A DNA stretch of 64,000 nt from JAJRAN01 sp963827135 (GTDB taxonomy: Archaea > Thermoplasmatota > Thermoplasmata > Methanomassiliicoccales > UBA472). Below the pieces are notes generated by a model. That model saw only the letters and a list, made by a program, of their open reading frames with translations. It was not told the DNA's origin and searched no databases. A program made the translations under genes and the position numbers. The first letter of the stretch is position 1; each line of letters starts with the position of its first letter. Shown here in pieces: positions 8,190 through 15,757 of the stretch. Where the stretch lies: assembly GCA_963827135.1 (NCBI GenBank), contig CAWGZX010000005.1:558001-622000 (forward strand), read 5' to 3'.

Positions 8190-8423
8190 TTAGAACTTTA
8201 TTCCTGTAAGCGTCTTCGTATCGATTACCCCGGGGATCGAGCGTATCTTGTCCACGACCACCTGCCCTAGCAGGTTGAAGTCGTCGGCCTCGATCTTGGC
8301 GATTAGGTCGTATTCGCCGAAGAGAGGATGAAGTTCCACTACCTCCTTGACCTTAAGGAGTTCATTGTAGACCTCATGCTCCTTCGCAGGCGCTGTGCTT
8401 ATCAGTACGAAACCCACCGCCAT
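8190..8423 (-). CDS. Stand-alone Lrp/AsnC ligand-binding (RAM) domain protein
   Basis: This 77-residue protein is just the AsnC_trans_reg / RAM fold: GFVLISTAPAKEHEVYNEL, then VVELHPLFGEYDLIAKI, then IPGVIDTKTLTGI. The DNA-binding helix-turn-helix of full Lrp regulators is absent. Such SraM-like proteins form ring oligomers that bind amino acids or modulate full-length Lrp proteins. An AGGTGA ribosome site precedes the ATG, and the AT-rich stretch AGCTTTATTTGAG (minus strand, 8455-8467) is the likely promoter. It is followed by the 97-residue membrane protein gene. Confidence 0.88.
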   Translation of the reverse strand: MAVGFVLISTAPAKEHEVYNELLKVKEVVELHPLFGEYDLIAKIEADDFNLLGQVVVDKIRSIPGVIDTKTLTGIKF

Positions 8424-8529
8424 GCGTTCACCTGCACCGGGTTACGGCTTCATCTCAAATAAAGCTTTCTGTCATGCTGGTAGCACCATCCAGCCTTTAG
8501 GATTCCTTACCTATCTCGATAACAATCGC

Positions 8530-9441
8530 TCACATGTATTCCGAAGCCCTCTCCTCGACCTGAGCCCATGAGGGCATGTTGGTCAGGGAGCCCTTCTCCT
8601 CGATGACGAACGAGGAGACCGCCGCTCCGATGATCGCGGACTCGCGCAGCCTCGCCCCCCGGTAAAGCCCTGAGAAGAAACCAGCCCTGAAGGCGTCTCC
8701 CGCTCCGGTCGTGTCGAGGATCCTTCTCGGCTTGACGGCGGGCACGTCGATCCTGCCCTCCTTCGTGTAGATGACGCTGCCCTTGGACCCGATGGTGTTG
8801 ATTATCAGGTCGACGTGCTCCAGGAGCTCTTCGGGCCTGCTCTTTCCCATGTACTTGAGGGCGGTCCTCAGCTCGTTCTCGTTGCCGAGGAATGCGTCGG
8901 CCATCCCCAACGCCTGGGAGAACCATTCCTTGTTCCAGATGTTATGGACCTCCTGCGCCGGGTCGAAGGCTATCTTCTTGCCCAGGCGGCGGCATTCCTT
9001 CATCAGCTTGAGATAGTAGGGAGGGCGACCCGTCATCACATGCACCCACTCCGCTTCCCTGGCCGCGTTGAGGAGCAAGGGCTCGTTCTCCATCGCCTCC
9101 ATGGGGCCCTGGTAGACGTACGCCACCTGGTCGTGCTCGCGATCGGACACTACCCAGACGGTGGGGGTCTCGTATCCCTCCACGATGACCAGGTCGCGCA
9201 GGTCAAGGCCCTTGGACTCCATCAGTTCCCTGAATTCAGGCGGGAAATCCGCGCCGACATAGGAGCAGAGGGCGGTGGGCGTCCCAAGTCCCGCGCAGAT
9301 CGTTGCCACGTTGGCCGCGGTGCCGCCGAAGTACAGTTCCTTCGATTCCACATTCACCGAGGTGTTCAGCTCAGGGAACTTGCTGAGCGATAGGATATAG
9401 TCCAGGTTGGTATGGCCGTAGACGCAGAGGAAGGGGTTCAT
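8530..9441 (-). CDS. PfkB family carbohydrate/nucleoside kinase
   Basis: This 303-residue ribokinase-fold enzyme has the early GGTAANVA motif (about residues 40-47) and the anion-hole/catalytic motif DTTGAGDAFRAGFF. The start at 9441 overlaps the ahcY stop (ATGA), so it is translated from the ahcY message. Since AhcY releases adenosine, an adenosine or other nucleoside kinase role is a reasonable inference, but PfkB specificity cannot be read from the sequence. Several other PfkB sugars are possible. Confidence 0.88.
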   Translation of the reverse strand: MNPFLCVYGHTNLDYILSLSKFPELNTSVNVESKELYFGGTAANVATICAGLGTPTALCSYVGADFPPEFRELMESKGLDLRDLVIVEGYETPTVWVVSDREHDQVAYVYQGPMEAMENEPLLLNAAREAEWVHVMTGRPPYYLKLMKECRRLGKKIAFDPAQEVHNIWNKEWFSQALGMADAFLGNENELRTALKYMGKSRPEELLEHVDLIINTIGSKGSVIYTKEGRIDVPAVKPRRILDTTGAGDAFRAGFFSGLYRGARLRESAIIGAAVSSFVIEEKGSLTNMPSWAQVEERASEYM

Positions 9442-10688
9442 CAAGTACCCTCTTGCCAAGTGGATAGGTAATGCACCTGTTCCTTGGTCAGGGCATCGAT
9501 CTCCACTCCCGTGGTGCGCAGCTTGATCCGCGCCACCATCTCATCGAGCTCCTTGGGTATCTCGTAGACCTGAGGCCTCATCTCGATATGGTGCTTGACG
9601 AGGTATTCCATGGCCAGGGCCTGGATGGAGAAGCTCATATCCATGATCTCCACCGGATGGCCTTGGCCCGCGGCAAGGTTCATCAGCCGCCCTTCGCTGA
9701 GGAGATAGGCCTTCCTTCCATCAGGCAAAGTGTACTCGTCCACGAACTCCCGCACCTTCCTCGGATGGCCAGCGTATTCCTCCAGCGCCCTCTTGGAGAT
9801 CTCGTTGTCGAAATGCCCCGAGTTGCCCATCACGCAGCCGTCCTTCAGCCCCTTCAGGTGCTCCGCTCGGATGATGTCCTTGCAGCCGGTGGCGGAGATG
9901 ATTATGTCCGCGAGCTTGGCGGCCTGGAGCATGGGCATCACCTCGAAGCCGTCCATCTTCGCCTCGATGGCCCGTATCGGGTCAACCTCGGTGACGATCA
10001 CGCTCGCCCCCAGTCCCTTGGCGCGCATCGCTATGCCCTTCCCGCACCAACCGTAGCCCGCCACCACGAGCCTCTTACCCGCCACCAGCAGATTGGTGGC
10101 GTTCATGAAGCCGTCGAAGGTGGACTGCCCTGTGCCGTACCGGTTGTCGAATAAGTACTTCATATGGGCGTCGTTCACGGACATGACCGGGAACTTGAGC
10201 TTGCCCTCCTTGGCCATGGACCTGAGGCGGATGACGCCCGTGGTCGTCTCCTCGTTGGCGCCCCTGATGTCCTTGATCTGCCTGGTGCGCTCGGTGTGCA
10301 GTATGGTTATGAGGTCCGCTCCGTCGTCGATGACATAATCGGGGGCCATGTCCAGCACGGCGTTCAGGTTGCGGTAGTACTCCTCGGTGGTCTCCCATTT
10401 CTTGGCATAGGTCTCGATGCCGTACTTCTCCCTGAGGGCCAGGGCCACGGAATCGTCGGTGGAGAGGGGATTGCAGGAGGCCAGGCGGACCTTGGCACCA
10501 GCTCTGGCCAGGGCGATGGCGAGCATGCCGGTCTTGGCCTCCACGTGGAGCGCCATCCCGATCTTCACCCCCTTCAGGACCTTCTCGTCCACCAGGCGTC
10601 GCTCGATCTCTGCCAGCACCCGCATATGCGTTTCCGCCCATTCCAGTCGGCGGACTCCCTTCACCAGGAGGTCCTCGCTCATGCTCAT
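9441..10688 (-). CDS. ahcY: S-adenosylhomocysteine (or S-inosylhomocysteine) hydrolase
   Basis: This 415-residue enzyme lacks the long insert of eukaryotic SAHases, as is normal in archaea. It shows the NAD-binding motif VAGYGWCGKGIA, the substrate motifs NDAHMKYLFDNRYGTGQS, CNPLSTDD and SGHFDNEI, and the C-terminal NLAAGQGHPVEIMDMSF. It removes SAH, the product of methyltransferases, as homocysteine and nucleoside; some methanogen homologues prefer the inosine form. ATG 10688 fits a leaderless start from the TATA AAAGAATAAACC at 10711-10722 (minus strand). It is coupled to the pfkB gene. Confidence 0.95.
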   Translation of the reverse strand: MSMSEDLLVKGVRRLEWAETHMRVLAEIERRLVDEKVLKGVKIGMALHVEAKTGMLAIALARAGAKVRLASCNPLSTDDSVALALREKYGIETYAKKWETTEEYYRNLNAVLDMAPDYVIDDGADLITILHTERTRQIKDIRGANEETTTGVIRLRSMAKEGKLKFPVMSVNDAHMKYLFDNRYGTGQSTFDGFMNATNLLVAGKRLVVAGYGWCGKGIAMRAKGLGASVIVTEVDPIRAIEAKMDGFEVMPMLQAAKLADIIISATGCKDIIRAEHLKGLKDGCVMGNSGHFDNEISKRALEEYAGHPRKVREFVDEYTLPDGRKAYLLSEGRLMNLAAGQGHPVEIMDMSFSIQALAMEYLVKHHIEMRPQVYEIPKELDEMVARIKLRTTGVEIDALTKEQVHYLSTWQEGT

Positions 10689-10725
10689 CGGGACAGCATC
10701 GCCAAGTCTCGGTTTATTCTTTGCC

Positions 10726-11538
10726 TTACGGTCGGGAGGAGGAGAGGTTGGCGCACATAATGCCCATCGCCTCCTCCAGGTTGTGTTTGTTATCGAAGGA
10801 GTTGACCAATGCCAGGCGCCGGTCGCTATTGCGCCTCAGCTCAGGGACCATCCCGGTCATGGCTGGAACGGCTCTGGTGACCTCGTCGACTATGGTGACA
10901 TGGGCGGCGTTCGCGGTCCTGGACAGCGGATTGAGGTCGATGGCGATGACCTTCTTCCCGAATTTCACGAGAGCCTCGGCCCTGTCCCCGTCCTCCAATG
11001 GAACCAGCACAACGTCCGCAGAGTAGATGCCCTCCTTGGTGCACATCGCGCGGTCCGAGGAGATTCCAGGGAGGAGCGAGTCGGCCTTCCTGCCCAGTAC
11101 CTCCCCGGCACCGGCTTTCTCCATGAAGGAGCAGACCATCTCCACGCGCTCCTCGGTGCGATGGAATAGGTTGACCTCGATCCTCGCCTTGGTGGCCTCG
11201 GCAAGCGCCACCACCTCTTGGGCGCAGAGGGCCGCGGTGTTGCCGTTGACCGATATCACCGGCCTATTGCCGTCCAGAAGTAGAGCCACTGCTGTCAGTT
11301 CCGCCCTTCGCGCGTTCTCGGTGGTCCTCTCTCCCAAAAGATAATCGAAGGCCTCGCCCCTGCCGTGCGCGATGAGACCGGTCGGCGCCACGATGCCTTC
11401 CTTCGCCCTCTCCGCCATCATCTCTCTGACGACGAGCGACCTGTAACGTGGATGGTCCTTTGAGATCTGCACGAGGGACAGGACGCCTTCGCCATCTAAA
11501 AAATGGTTCGGTCGGATGAGACGAACCTTCGCTTCCAC
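10726..11538 (-). CDS. 4-phosphopantoate--beta-alanine ligase (archaeal phosphopantothenate synthetase)
   Basis: The 270-residue protein belongs to PF02006 (DUF137), the archaeal enzyme that joins phosphopantoate and beta-alanine with ATP in coenzyme A synthesis. Family features are HPRYRSLVVRE near the N-terminus, GLIAHGRGEAFDYLLGE, SVNGNTAAL, FHRTEERV and VIAIDLNPLSRTA. GTG at 11538 is the start, with TATA box GCATTAAAAAGGG at 11561-11573 (minus strand) at leaderless distance. The partner pantoate kinase is not in this window. It is divergent from gar1. Confidence 0.93.
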   Translation of the reverse strand: MEAKVRLIRPNHFLDGEGVLSLVQISKDHPRYRSLVVREMMAERAKEGIVAPTGLIAHGRGEAFDYLLGERTTENARRAELTAVALLLDGNRPVISVNGNTAALCAQEVVALAEATKARIEVNLFHRTEERVEMVCSFMEKAGAGEVLGRKADSLLPGISSDRAMCTKEGIYSADVVLVPLEDGDRAEALVKFGKKVIAIDLNPLSRTANAAHVTIVDEVTRAVPAMTGMVPELRRNSDRRLALVNSFDNKHNLEEAMGIMCANLSSSRP

Positions 11539-11599
11539 TGGAAGTAAGAGATGACAGAAACCCTTTTTAATGCAAGGGCTAAAGGGTTATAAACATATC

Positions 11600-11640
11600 C
11601 TAAATGTTTATATATTACAATCCATATTGAGGGGAAAAAG
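11600..11640 (+). promoter_or_regulatory. gar1-tfb promoter
   Basis: GTTTATATATTA at 11606-11617 is a strong TATA box about 55-60 nt upstream of the gar1 ATG (11670), implying a 30 nt leader. A second AT-rich box lies at 11586-11597. Assignment is from sequence and spacing only. Confidence 0.6.
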
Positions 11641-11669
11641 CGCCGGGGTTGACGAGGGCTCGGGTTGAT

Positions 11670-11936
11670 ATGAAGTACCTTGGTGAGGTCCAAGAGGTCA
11701 GTTTTGACGGGAAGCTAATCGTCAAGGGGGTATGCGCCCCCCAACCGAGAGAGACCGTTACCGACAACAGGCGGAGGCCCATTGGCCGCGTGGTCAGGGT
11801 CTTCGGCCCAGTAGCCTCTCCCTATGTCTCGGTCGAGGTCACCGGCGATAGCAGCCTGCTCTCCGCGGTGGGGAAGCAGGTCTATGTCGAGGGGGTAGAA
11901 GAGCTTGGCAAAGGCGGTAAAAGAAGGAGCCGATGA
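11670..11936 (+). CDS. gar1: H/ACA RNA-protein complex component Gar1
   Basis: This 88-residue Gar1 has the reductase/EF-like beta-barrel core, with LIVKG, then RRPIGRVVRVFGPVASPYVSV at about residues 31-51, and a basic C-terminus (GGKRRSR). It binds Cbf5 in the pseudouridylation RNP that modifies rRNA. The ATG at 11670 is chosen over an upstream TTG at 11649. It overlaps the tfb gene by 32 nt; gar1-tfb adjacency is common in Euryarchaeota and supports both calls. Confidence 0.9.
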   Translation: MKYLGEVQEVSFDGKLIVKGVCAPQPRETVTDNRRRPIGRVVRVFGPVASPYVSVEVTGDSSLLSAVGKQVYVEGVEELGKGGKRRSR

Positions 11937-12840
11937 GATCGAACGCTGCCCAGAATGCAACAGCGGGCACCTCGTTAGGGACTACGAACGGGGAGAGCTG
12001 ATATGCGAGGAGTGCGGCTTGGTCATAGACGACCAGTTCATCGATCAAGGCCCGGAGTGGAGAGCTTTCGACGTGGAGCAGGGAGAGAAGCGCGCCAGGA
12101 CCGGGGCGCCCATGACCTATACGATCCACGACAAGGGGCTCTCGACCGAGATCTCCTGGAAGAACAAGGACTCGTACGGTAAGAGCATCCCCACTCGCAA
12201 CCGCGCGCAGCTTTACCGTTTAAGGAAGTGGCAGAGGCGCATCCGCGTCTCCAACGCCACCGAGCGCAACCTGGCGTTCGCCCTGAGCGAGCTCGACCGC
12301 ATGGCCTCGGCCATGGGCCTGCCTCGGAACGTCAGGGAGACCGCGGCCATGGTCTACAGGAAGGCGGTGAACAAGAACCTGATCCGAGGGCGGAGCATCG
12401 AGGGCGTCGTGGCAGCGTCCCTTTACGCGGCTTGCAGGCAGTGCAACGTCCCCAGGACGCTTGACGAGGTGGCGAACTCCTCGCGCGTCGGGCGCAAGGA
12501 GATAGGGAGGACATACCGCTTCATGACCCGGGAGCTCAAGCTCAAGCTCATGCCCACCAGGCCACAGGACTACGTCCAGAGGTTCTGCTCCGAGCTCAAG
12601 CTGAGCGGCGAGGTGCAGGCCAAGGCGGCGGACATCCTGAAGGACGCGAGCAAGAAGGAGCTCACCTCCGGGCGGGGTCCGACCGGGGTAGCGGCGGCAG
12701 CGATCTACATCGCCTCCATCCTGTGCAACGAGCGCAGGACGCAGAGGGAGGTGGCGGACATCGCCGGCGTGACAGAGGTCACCATCAGGAACCGCTACAA
12801 GGAGCTCACCGAGAAGCTAGGCATCGAGATCCAGCTCTGA
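11905..12840 (+). CDS. tfb: Transcription initiation factor IIB (TFB)
   Basis: The 311-residue TFB has an N-terminal zinc ribbon (Cys15, Cys18, Cys34, Cys37), a B-reader/linker region with EWRAFD and TYTIHDKGLSTEI, then two cyclin repeats (about 115-210 and 215-305) with YRKAVNKNLIRGRSIEGVVA and SGRGPTGVAAAAIYIA. It recruits RNA polymerase to TBP-bound promoters. No ATG or GTG fits; TTG at 11905, inside gar1, is the start, so translation is probably coupled. A GC-rich hairpin follows the stop. Confidence 0.96.
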   Translation: MAKAVKEGADEIERCPECNSGHLVRDYERGELICEECGLVIDDQFIDQGPEWRAFDVEQGEKRARTGAPMTYTIHDKGLSTEISWKNKDSYGKSIPTRNRAQLYRLRKWQRRIRVSNATERNLAFALSELDRMASAMGLPRNVRETAAMVYRKAVNKNLIRGRSIEGVVAASLYAACRQCNVPRTLDEVANSSRVGRKEIGRTYRFMTRELKLKLMPTRPQDYVQRFCSELKLSGEVQAKAADILKDASKKELTSGRGPTGVAAAAIYIASILCNERRTQREVADIAGVTEVTIRNRYKELTEKLGIEIQL

Positions 12841-12849
12841 GCAAACATC

Positions 12850-12890
12850 TTGGCCCGCCTCCAACGGGCGGGCCTTTCGAACCATTTTTT
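12850..12890 (+). terminator. Hairpin terminator after tfb
   Basis: GGCCCGCC (12852-12859) pairs with GGCGGGCC (12867-12874) over a 7 nt loop, followed by a T-rich stretch with six T at 12885-12890. It sits right after the TFB stop and before the convergent endA gene. Confidence 0.7.
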
Positions 12891-12912
12891 AAAAGGTTTC
12901 CAACCATTCAGG

Positions 12913-13965
12913 TCAAGGACGAACTCGCCTCAACCTGAGGTAATCGACCTGCTTCTTGGTGACCCTGGCGAAGAGTATGTCCTTCTTGACCCCGTGAGCG
13001 AGGCGGACCGCCCTGGAGATCTCCGGCCATATGGTCCGGTAGTCCCAATGCACCGCGTGCACCAGGTACTTGGAGTGGTGGCCGTCTGGACTGCCGTCGT
13101 AGACGCGGAAGTGCGAGCCGTACTTGAACCCGGTCTTGACCACTAGGCCCCTTTTCCTCAGGTCGTCGTAGGCCCGGAGGCGGAGCTCGAAGTCGGGCTG
13201 GATCTGCTCAGCCTTCTTCTTGAAGGCGCCGAGCGTCATGCGCTTGCCCGAGGCCGCGTAATGGACGACGACGATGTCCTGCTCCATCAGGTAGGCTGCC
13301 TCGATTAGGGACAGCTGGAGCGTCCTCCCGATCTTCTTGCCGAAGAAGCCCTGGGCGTACAGCTCGCCTCCCTTGTCCTCGTCCATGACCATGGCGCGAT
13401 CCTCGAACAGAGAGGCCTCGACCTGGGTCGTTGGCGATGGCAGGGGCGCGCCCTGCGGTGCCCCGGTGGAGGCCCGATAGTAGGTCAGGTCCCCCTCCTC
13501 GTCGACCACTGCCAGAAGAAGCTCCTTCCTGGTGTTCTCCGAGCGCTCGGCCTCCTCGAAGAGGTTGCGCATGACGCAGGCAGCCCTCTCGGAAATGGCC
13601 AGCACATAGTACTTGGTAGGTGCGTTGGAAGGTGTTCCCCCGCGAGGGAAGACGCGAAAATCGAACTCCCCCGCGTCCGATTTGACCACATATCCCCTCT
13701 GCCTTAGATCTCGATACACGATGTAGAGTATCTCGAAGCCCTCGCCGTGTTTGGAGGCGGCCATTATGAGCTCTTCCAAGGTGACATTCCGGCCTTCACT
13801 GTGGACGACTATGCGGTCCGTCTCCACCAGATAGATCGTCTCGAGCAGGTCGAGCTCCAACCCGCCGCCGCTCTGAGGATAGCCATAATATCCTTTGTTA
13901 TAGATCTGGCTGGCCTCGGCCTGGTCCTTGATGACCACGCTGTCACCAATGAGCTCTCCTGACAT
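12913..13965 (-). CDS. endA: tRNA-splicing endonuclease, homodimeric (alpha2) form
   Basis: This 350-residue EndA is twice the size of the alpha4 enzymes and contains an N-terminal degenerate repeat plus a C-terminal catalytic repeat. The catalytic residues are Tyr289 (in SHFRVY), His297 (in HSKYLV) and Lys328 (in HGVKKDILFA). The first repeat has the matching FRVF and TKYYVLA but lost the catalytic His. It cuts tRNA introns at the bulge-helix-bulge. ATG 13965 is leaderless behind TATA box CAGTATATATCT (13988-13999, minus strand). Confidence 0.94.
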   Translation of the reverse strand: MSGELIGDSVVIKDQAEASQIYNKGYYGYPQSGGGLELDLLETIYLVETDRIVVHSEGRNVTLEELIMAASKHGEGFEILYIVYRDLRQRGYVVKSDAGEFDFRVFPRGGTPSNAPTKYYVLAISERAACVMRNLFEEAERSENTRKELLLAVVDEEGDLTYYRASTGAPQGAPLPSPTTQVEASLFEDRAMVMDEDKGGELYAQGFFGKKIGRTLQLSLIEAAYLMEQDIVVVHYAASGKRMTLGAFKKKAEQIQPDFELRLRAYDDLRKRGLVVKTGFKYGSHFRVYDGSPDGHHSKYLVHAVHWDYRTIWPEISRAVRLAHGVKKDILFARVTKKQVDYLRLRRVRP

Positions 13966-14097
13966 GCGGCCACCAATCCACAAGGGGTAGATATATACTG
14001 TCGTGGCTCCCCGGCGCGGTCCTCCCAAGGCCCGCCTCTAGTTCGCATCGTTCGGGCGCCCTCGTGAAAACGTTAAAATATTGATATCATGCTAAAT

Positions 14098-14120
14098 GTT
14101 ATCAACCTAAGGTTGTAAAC
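14098..14120 (+). promoter_or_regulatory. Palindromic operator at the heat-shock regulator promoter
   Basis: The core CAACCTAAGGTTG (14103-14115) is a perfect odd palindrome, extended by GTT and AAC arms two bases away on each side. It covers the expected transcription start: TATA-like GTTAAAATATTG lies at about 14071-14082. The same element precedes hsp20 (15147-15169), so it is probably the autoregulatory site of the regulator that follows. Confidence 0.75.
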
Positions 14121-14129
14121 GGTGTTCCC

Positions 14130-14801
14130 ATGCCTAATCTGAAGGACCTCGACATGATGCTCTCCGTGATAGAGAACCCTACGAGGAGGAGGATCCTCGA
14201 GGCCATTGTCAGGGAGCCGCACTACCCCTTGCAGCTCTCCCGCGAGCTAGGCATGAGCCAACAGGCCATAATGAAGCATCTCAAGGTTCTGGAGGACTAT
14301 GCCTTGGTACGAAGCTTCCCCGAGCAGAGCGACCAAGGTGGACCTTCGAGGAAGATCTACGTCCCAACCACCAAATTCACCATCATCGTTGACTTCGGGC
14401 CAGGCCTATTCGACACGACCTTCGTCAAGCTGGCCATGGAGGCGATGCAATGGCCGAGGCTTTCGAACAGGATTTATGAGGGCCCAGAGGAGCTGCCGGA
14501 TATCGGGGAGAGGGTGCTGGAGATAAGGGAGCACCTGGCCAAGATTGACCTGGAGCTCGAGGCGCTGCAAAGGAAGCGAGAGAAGCTCATCGAGAGGAAG
14601 GAGGGGACCCTTGAGGAGGCAGCGGGGATCATAGAGGGGAGCGTCGAGGATTACCAGACCAGACGCATAATCTACGAGTTCGTGCAGAGCCCCACGCTAT
14701 CCGCCCTGGAGATCGCCGAGGAACTGGGTCTGAGGGACAGGAACGTGGAGGACATTATCAAGAAGCTTAAGGACCAGAGATCGAGCAAAGGAGGGATTTG
14801 A
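14130..14801 (+). CDS. ArsR-like winged-helix regulator, HSR1/Phr-type heat-shock repressor
   Basis: This is a 223-residue protein. Residues 8-80 form an ArsR-like winged helix (ENPTRRRILEAI, then SRELGMSQQAIMKHLKVLED, with wing GGPSRKIYVPT). A charged coiled coil follows (about 130-165), then a second short helix-turn-helix-like segment near the C-terminus (LSALEIAEELGLRDRNVEDI). It is followed by Hsp20 and Cdc48 genes, the arrangement seen for the Archaeoglobus heat-shock regulator HSR1. A palindromic operator sits over its own start and before hsp20. Repression of hsp20/cdc48 and of itself is the likely role; the inducing signal is inferred. Confidence 0.85.
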   Translation: MPNLKDLDMMLSVIENPTRRRILEAIVREPHYPLQLSRELGMSQQAIMKHLKVLEDYALVRSFPEQSDQGGPSRKIYVPTTKFTIIVDFGPGLFDTTFVKLAMEAMQWPRLSNRIYEGPEELPDIGERVLEIREHLAKIDLELEALQRKREKLIERKEGTLEEAAGIIEGSVEDYQTRRIIYEFVQSPTLSALEIAEELGLRDRNVEDIIKKLKDQRSSKGGI

Positions 14802-15109
14802 TGAGCGATAGCGACAAGAAGATGCAGCTGGACAAGTACGGGAAACAGATAGCCAAGCTTTTGGACGACATGGGCAAGGAGATGGAGAAGGCCGCCAACA
14901 CCATCGGGAAGATGGGTGAGGAGGTCTACGACAGCATGCCTCCCAAGGCCAAGTCGGTGAAGAAGGACGTGGACAACGTCATCGACGTGGTGGCCGACAA
15001 CCTGAAGCAGGACCTTCCCAAGATCCAGAAGAACATGGAGAGCATGGCCAAGAGGATGAGCCAATATGCCGATGACATCCAGAAGGCTATGAAAGGCGAG
15101 AAGAAATAA
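14801..15109 (+). CDS. Small coiled-coil protein in the heat-shock unit (102 aa)
   Basis: This Lys- and Met-rich protein is almost wholly helical with heptad-like spacing (KQIAKLLDDMGKEMEKAANT, DNVIDVVADNLKQDLPKIQK). It has no membrane segment. The start overlaps the regulator stop (TGATG at 14799-14803), so both are made from one message. The amphipathic helices recall phasin- or apolipoprotein-like or chaperone-adaptor proteins, but no family is recognised. Membership in the stress operon suggests a protein- or membrane-protecting role (inference). Confidence 0.7.
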   Translation: MSDSDKKMQLDKYGKQIAKLLDDMGKEMEKAANTIGKMGEEVYDSMPPKAKSVKKDVDNVIDVVADNLKQDLPKIQKNMESMAKRMSQYADDIQKAMKGEKK

Positions 15110-15169
15110 AATATATATAGAAGAACTAACAGTAACTCGAGGCTAGGTTGTTAACCTAAGGTTGATATC
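15108..15169 (+). promoter_or_regulatory. hsp20 promoter with second copy of the palindromic operator
   Basis: TATA box AAAATATATATAG is at 15108-15120. The palindromic core AACCTAAGGTT at 15153-15163, with GTT and ATC arms (15147-15169), lies just downstream of the predicted start site. It matches the operator at 14098-14120 in 12 of the 13 central positions. Occupancy would block hsp20 transcription. Confidence 0.75.
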
Positions 15170-15196
15170 TTGACGAACAAAGAAGAGGTGAACGGA

Positions 15197-15700
15197 ATGG
15201 CTGAAGAGAGGAAGAGCAGAGAGGATTGGTTCCCAATGAGGTACTTTGGACCGATGCCGTCAAGGATTGCGGCACCAAACGGGCTGCTCCGCGAGATGGA
15301 GCGGATGTTGGAGGAGTTCAACGAGGACTTCGACTACCCCCTGTGGCCGTCGATGTTGACCTCCCCGCCAAGGTTCCCGGCGATCGATGTCAAGGAGGAC
15401 AAGAACGAGTACGTGGTAATGGCTGACCTCCCTGGTATGAGCAAGGAGGAGGTCAACGTCATGGTCGGAGACGGCGTCCTCGACATCTCGGCGAAGAGGG
15501 AGAAGGAATCGGAGGAAGAAAAGGAGGGCTACATCCGCAAGGAGCGTGGCTACTACAGCTTCCACCGGCGGCTGGCATTGCCCGATGACGCGGACGAGGA
15601 GGGCTTGGAGGCCAGGCTTGAGGACGGCGTCCTGAGGCTCACCTTGCCCAAGAAGAAGAAAGAGGAGAAGGAGACCAAGAAGAAGGTCGATGTCAAGTAG
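15197..15700 (+). CDS. hsp20: Small heat shock protein Hsp20
   Basis: This 167-residue alpha-crystallin-type chaperone has a Met/Pro/Phe-rich N-terminal arm, then the alpha-crystallin domain (about 62-150) with PAIDVKEDKNEYVVMADLPG, YIRKERGYYSFHRRLALP and ARLEDGVLRLTLPK. It ends in a Lys/Glu-rich tail. It binds unfolding proteins without ATP. The ATG at 15197 follows GAGGTG at 15185-15190; an upstream TTG at 15170 lies in the operator and is rejected. Cdc48 follows 57 nt downstream. Confidence 0.94.
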   Translation: MAEERKSREDWFPMRYFGPMPSRIAAPNGLLREMERMLEEFNEDFDYPLWPSMLTSPPRFPAIDVKEDKNEYVVMADLPGMSKEEVNVMVGDGVLDISAKREKESEEEKEGYIRKERGYYSFHRRLALPDDADEEGLEARLEDGVLRLTLPKKKKEEKETKKKVDVK

Positions 15701-15757
15701 GCCTCCTACCTCGAAACCCTAGCAGAATTCGAATTCAACAAGGAAAGGAATCAGGAA

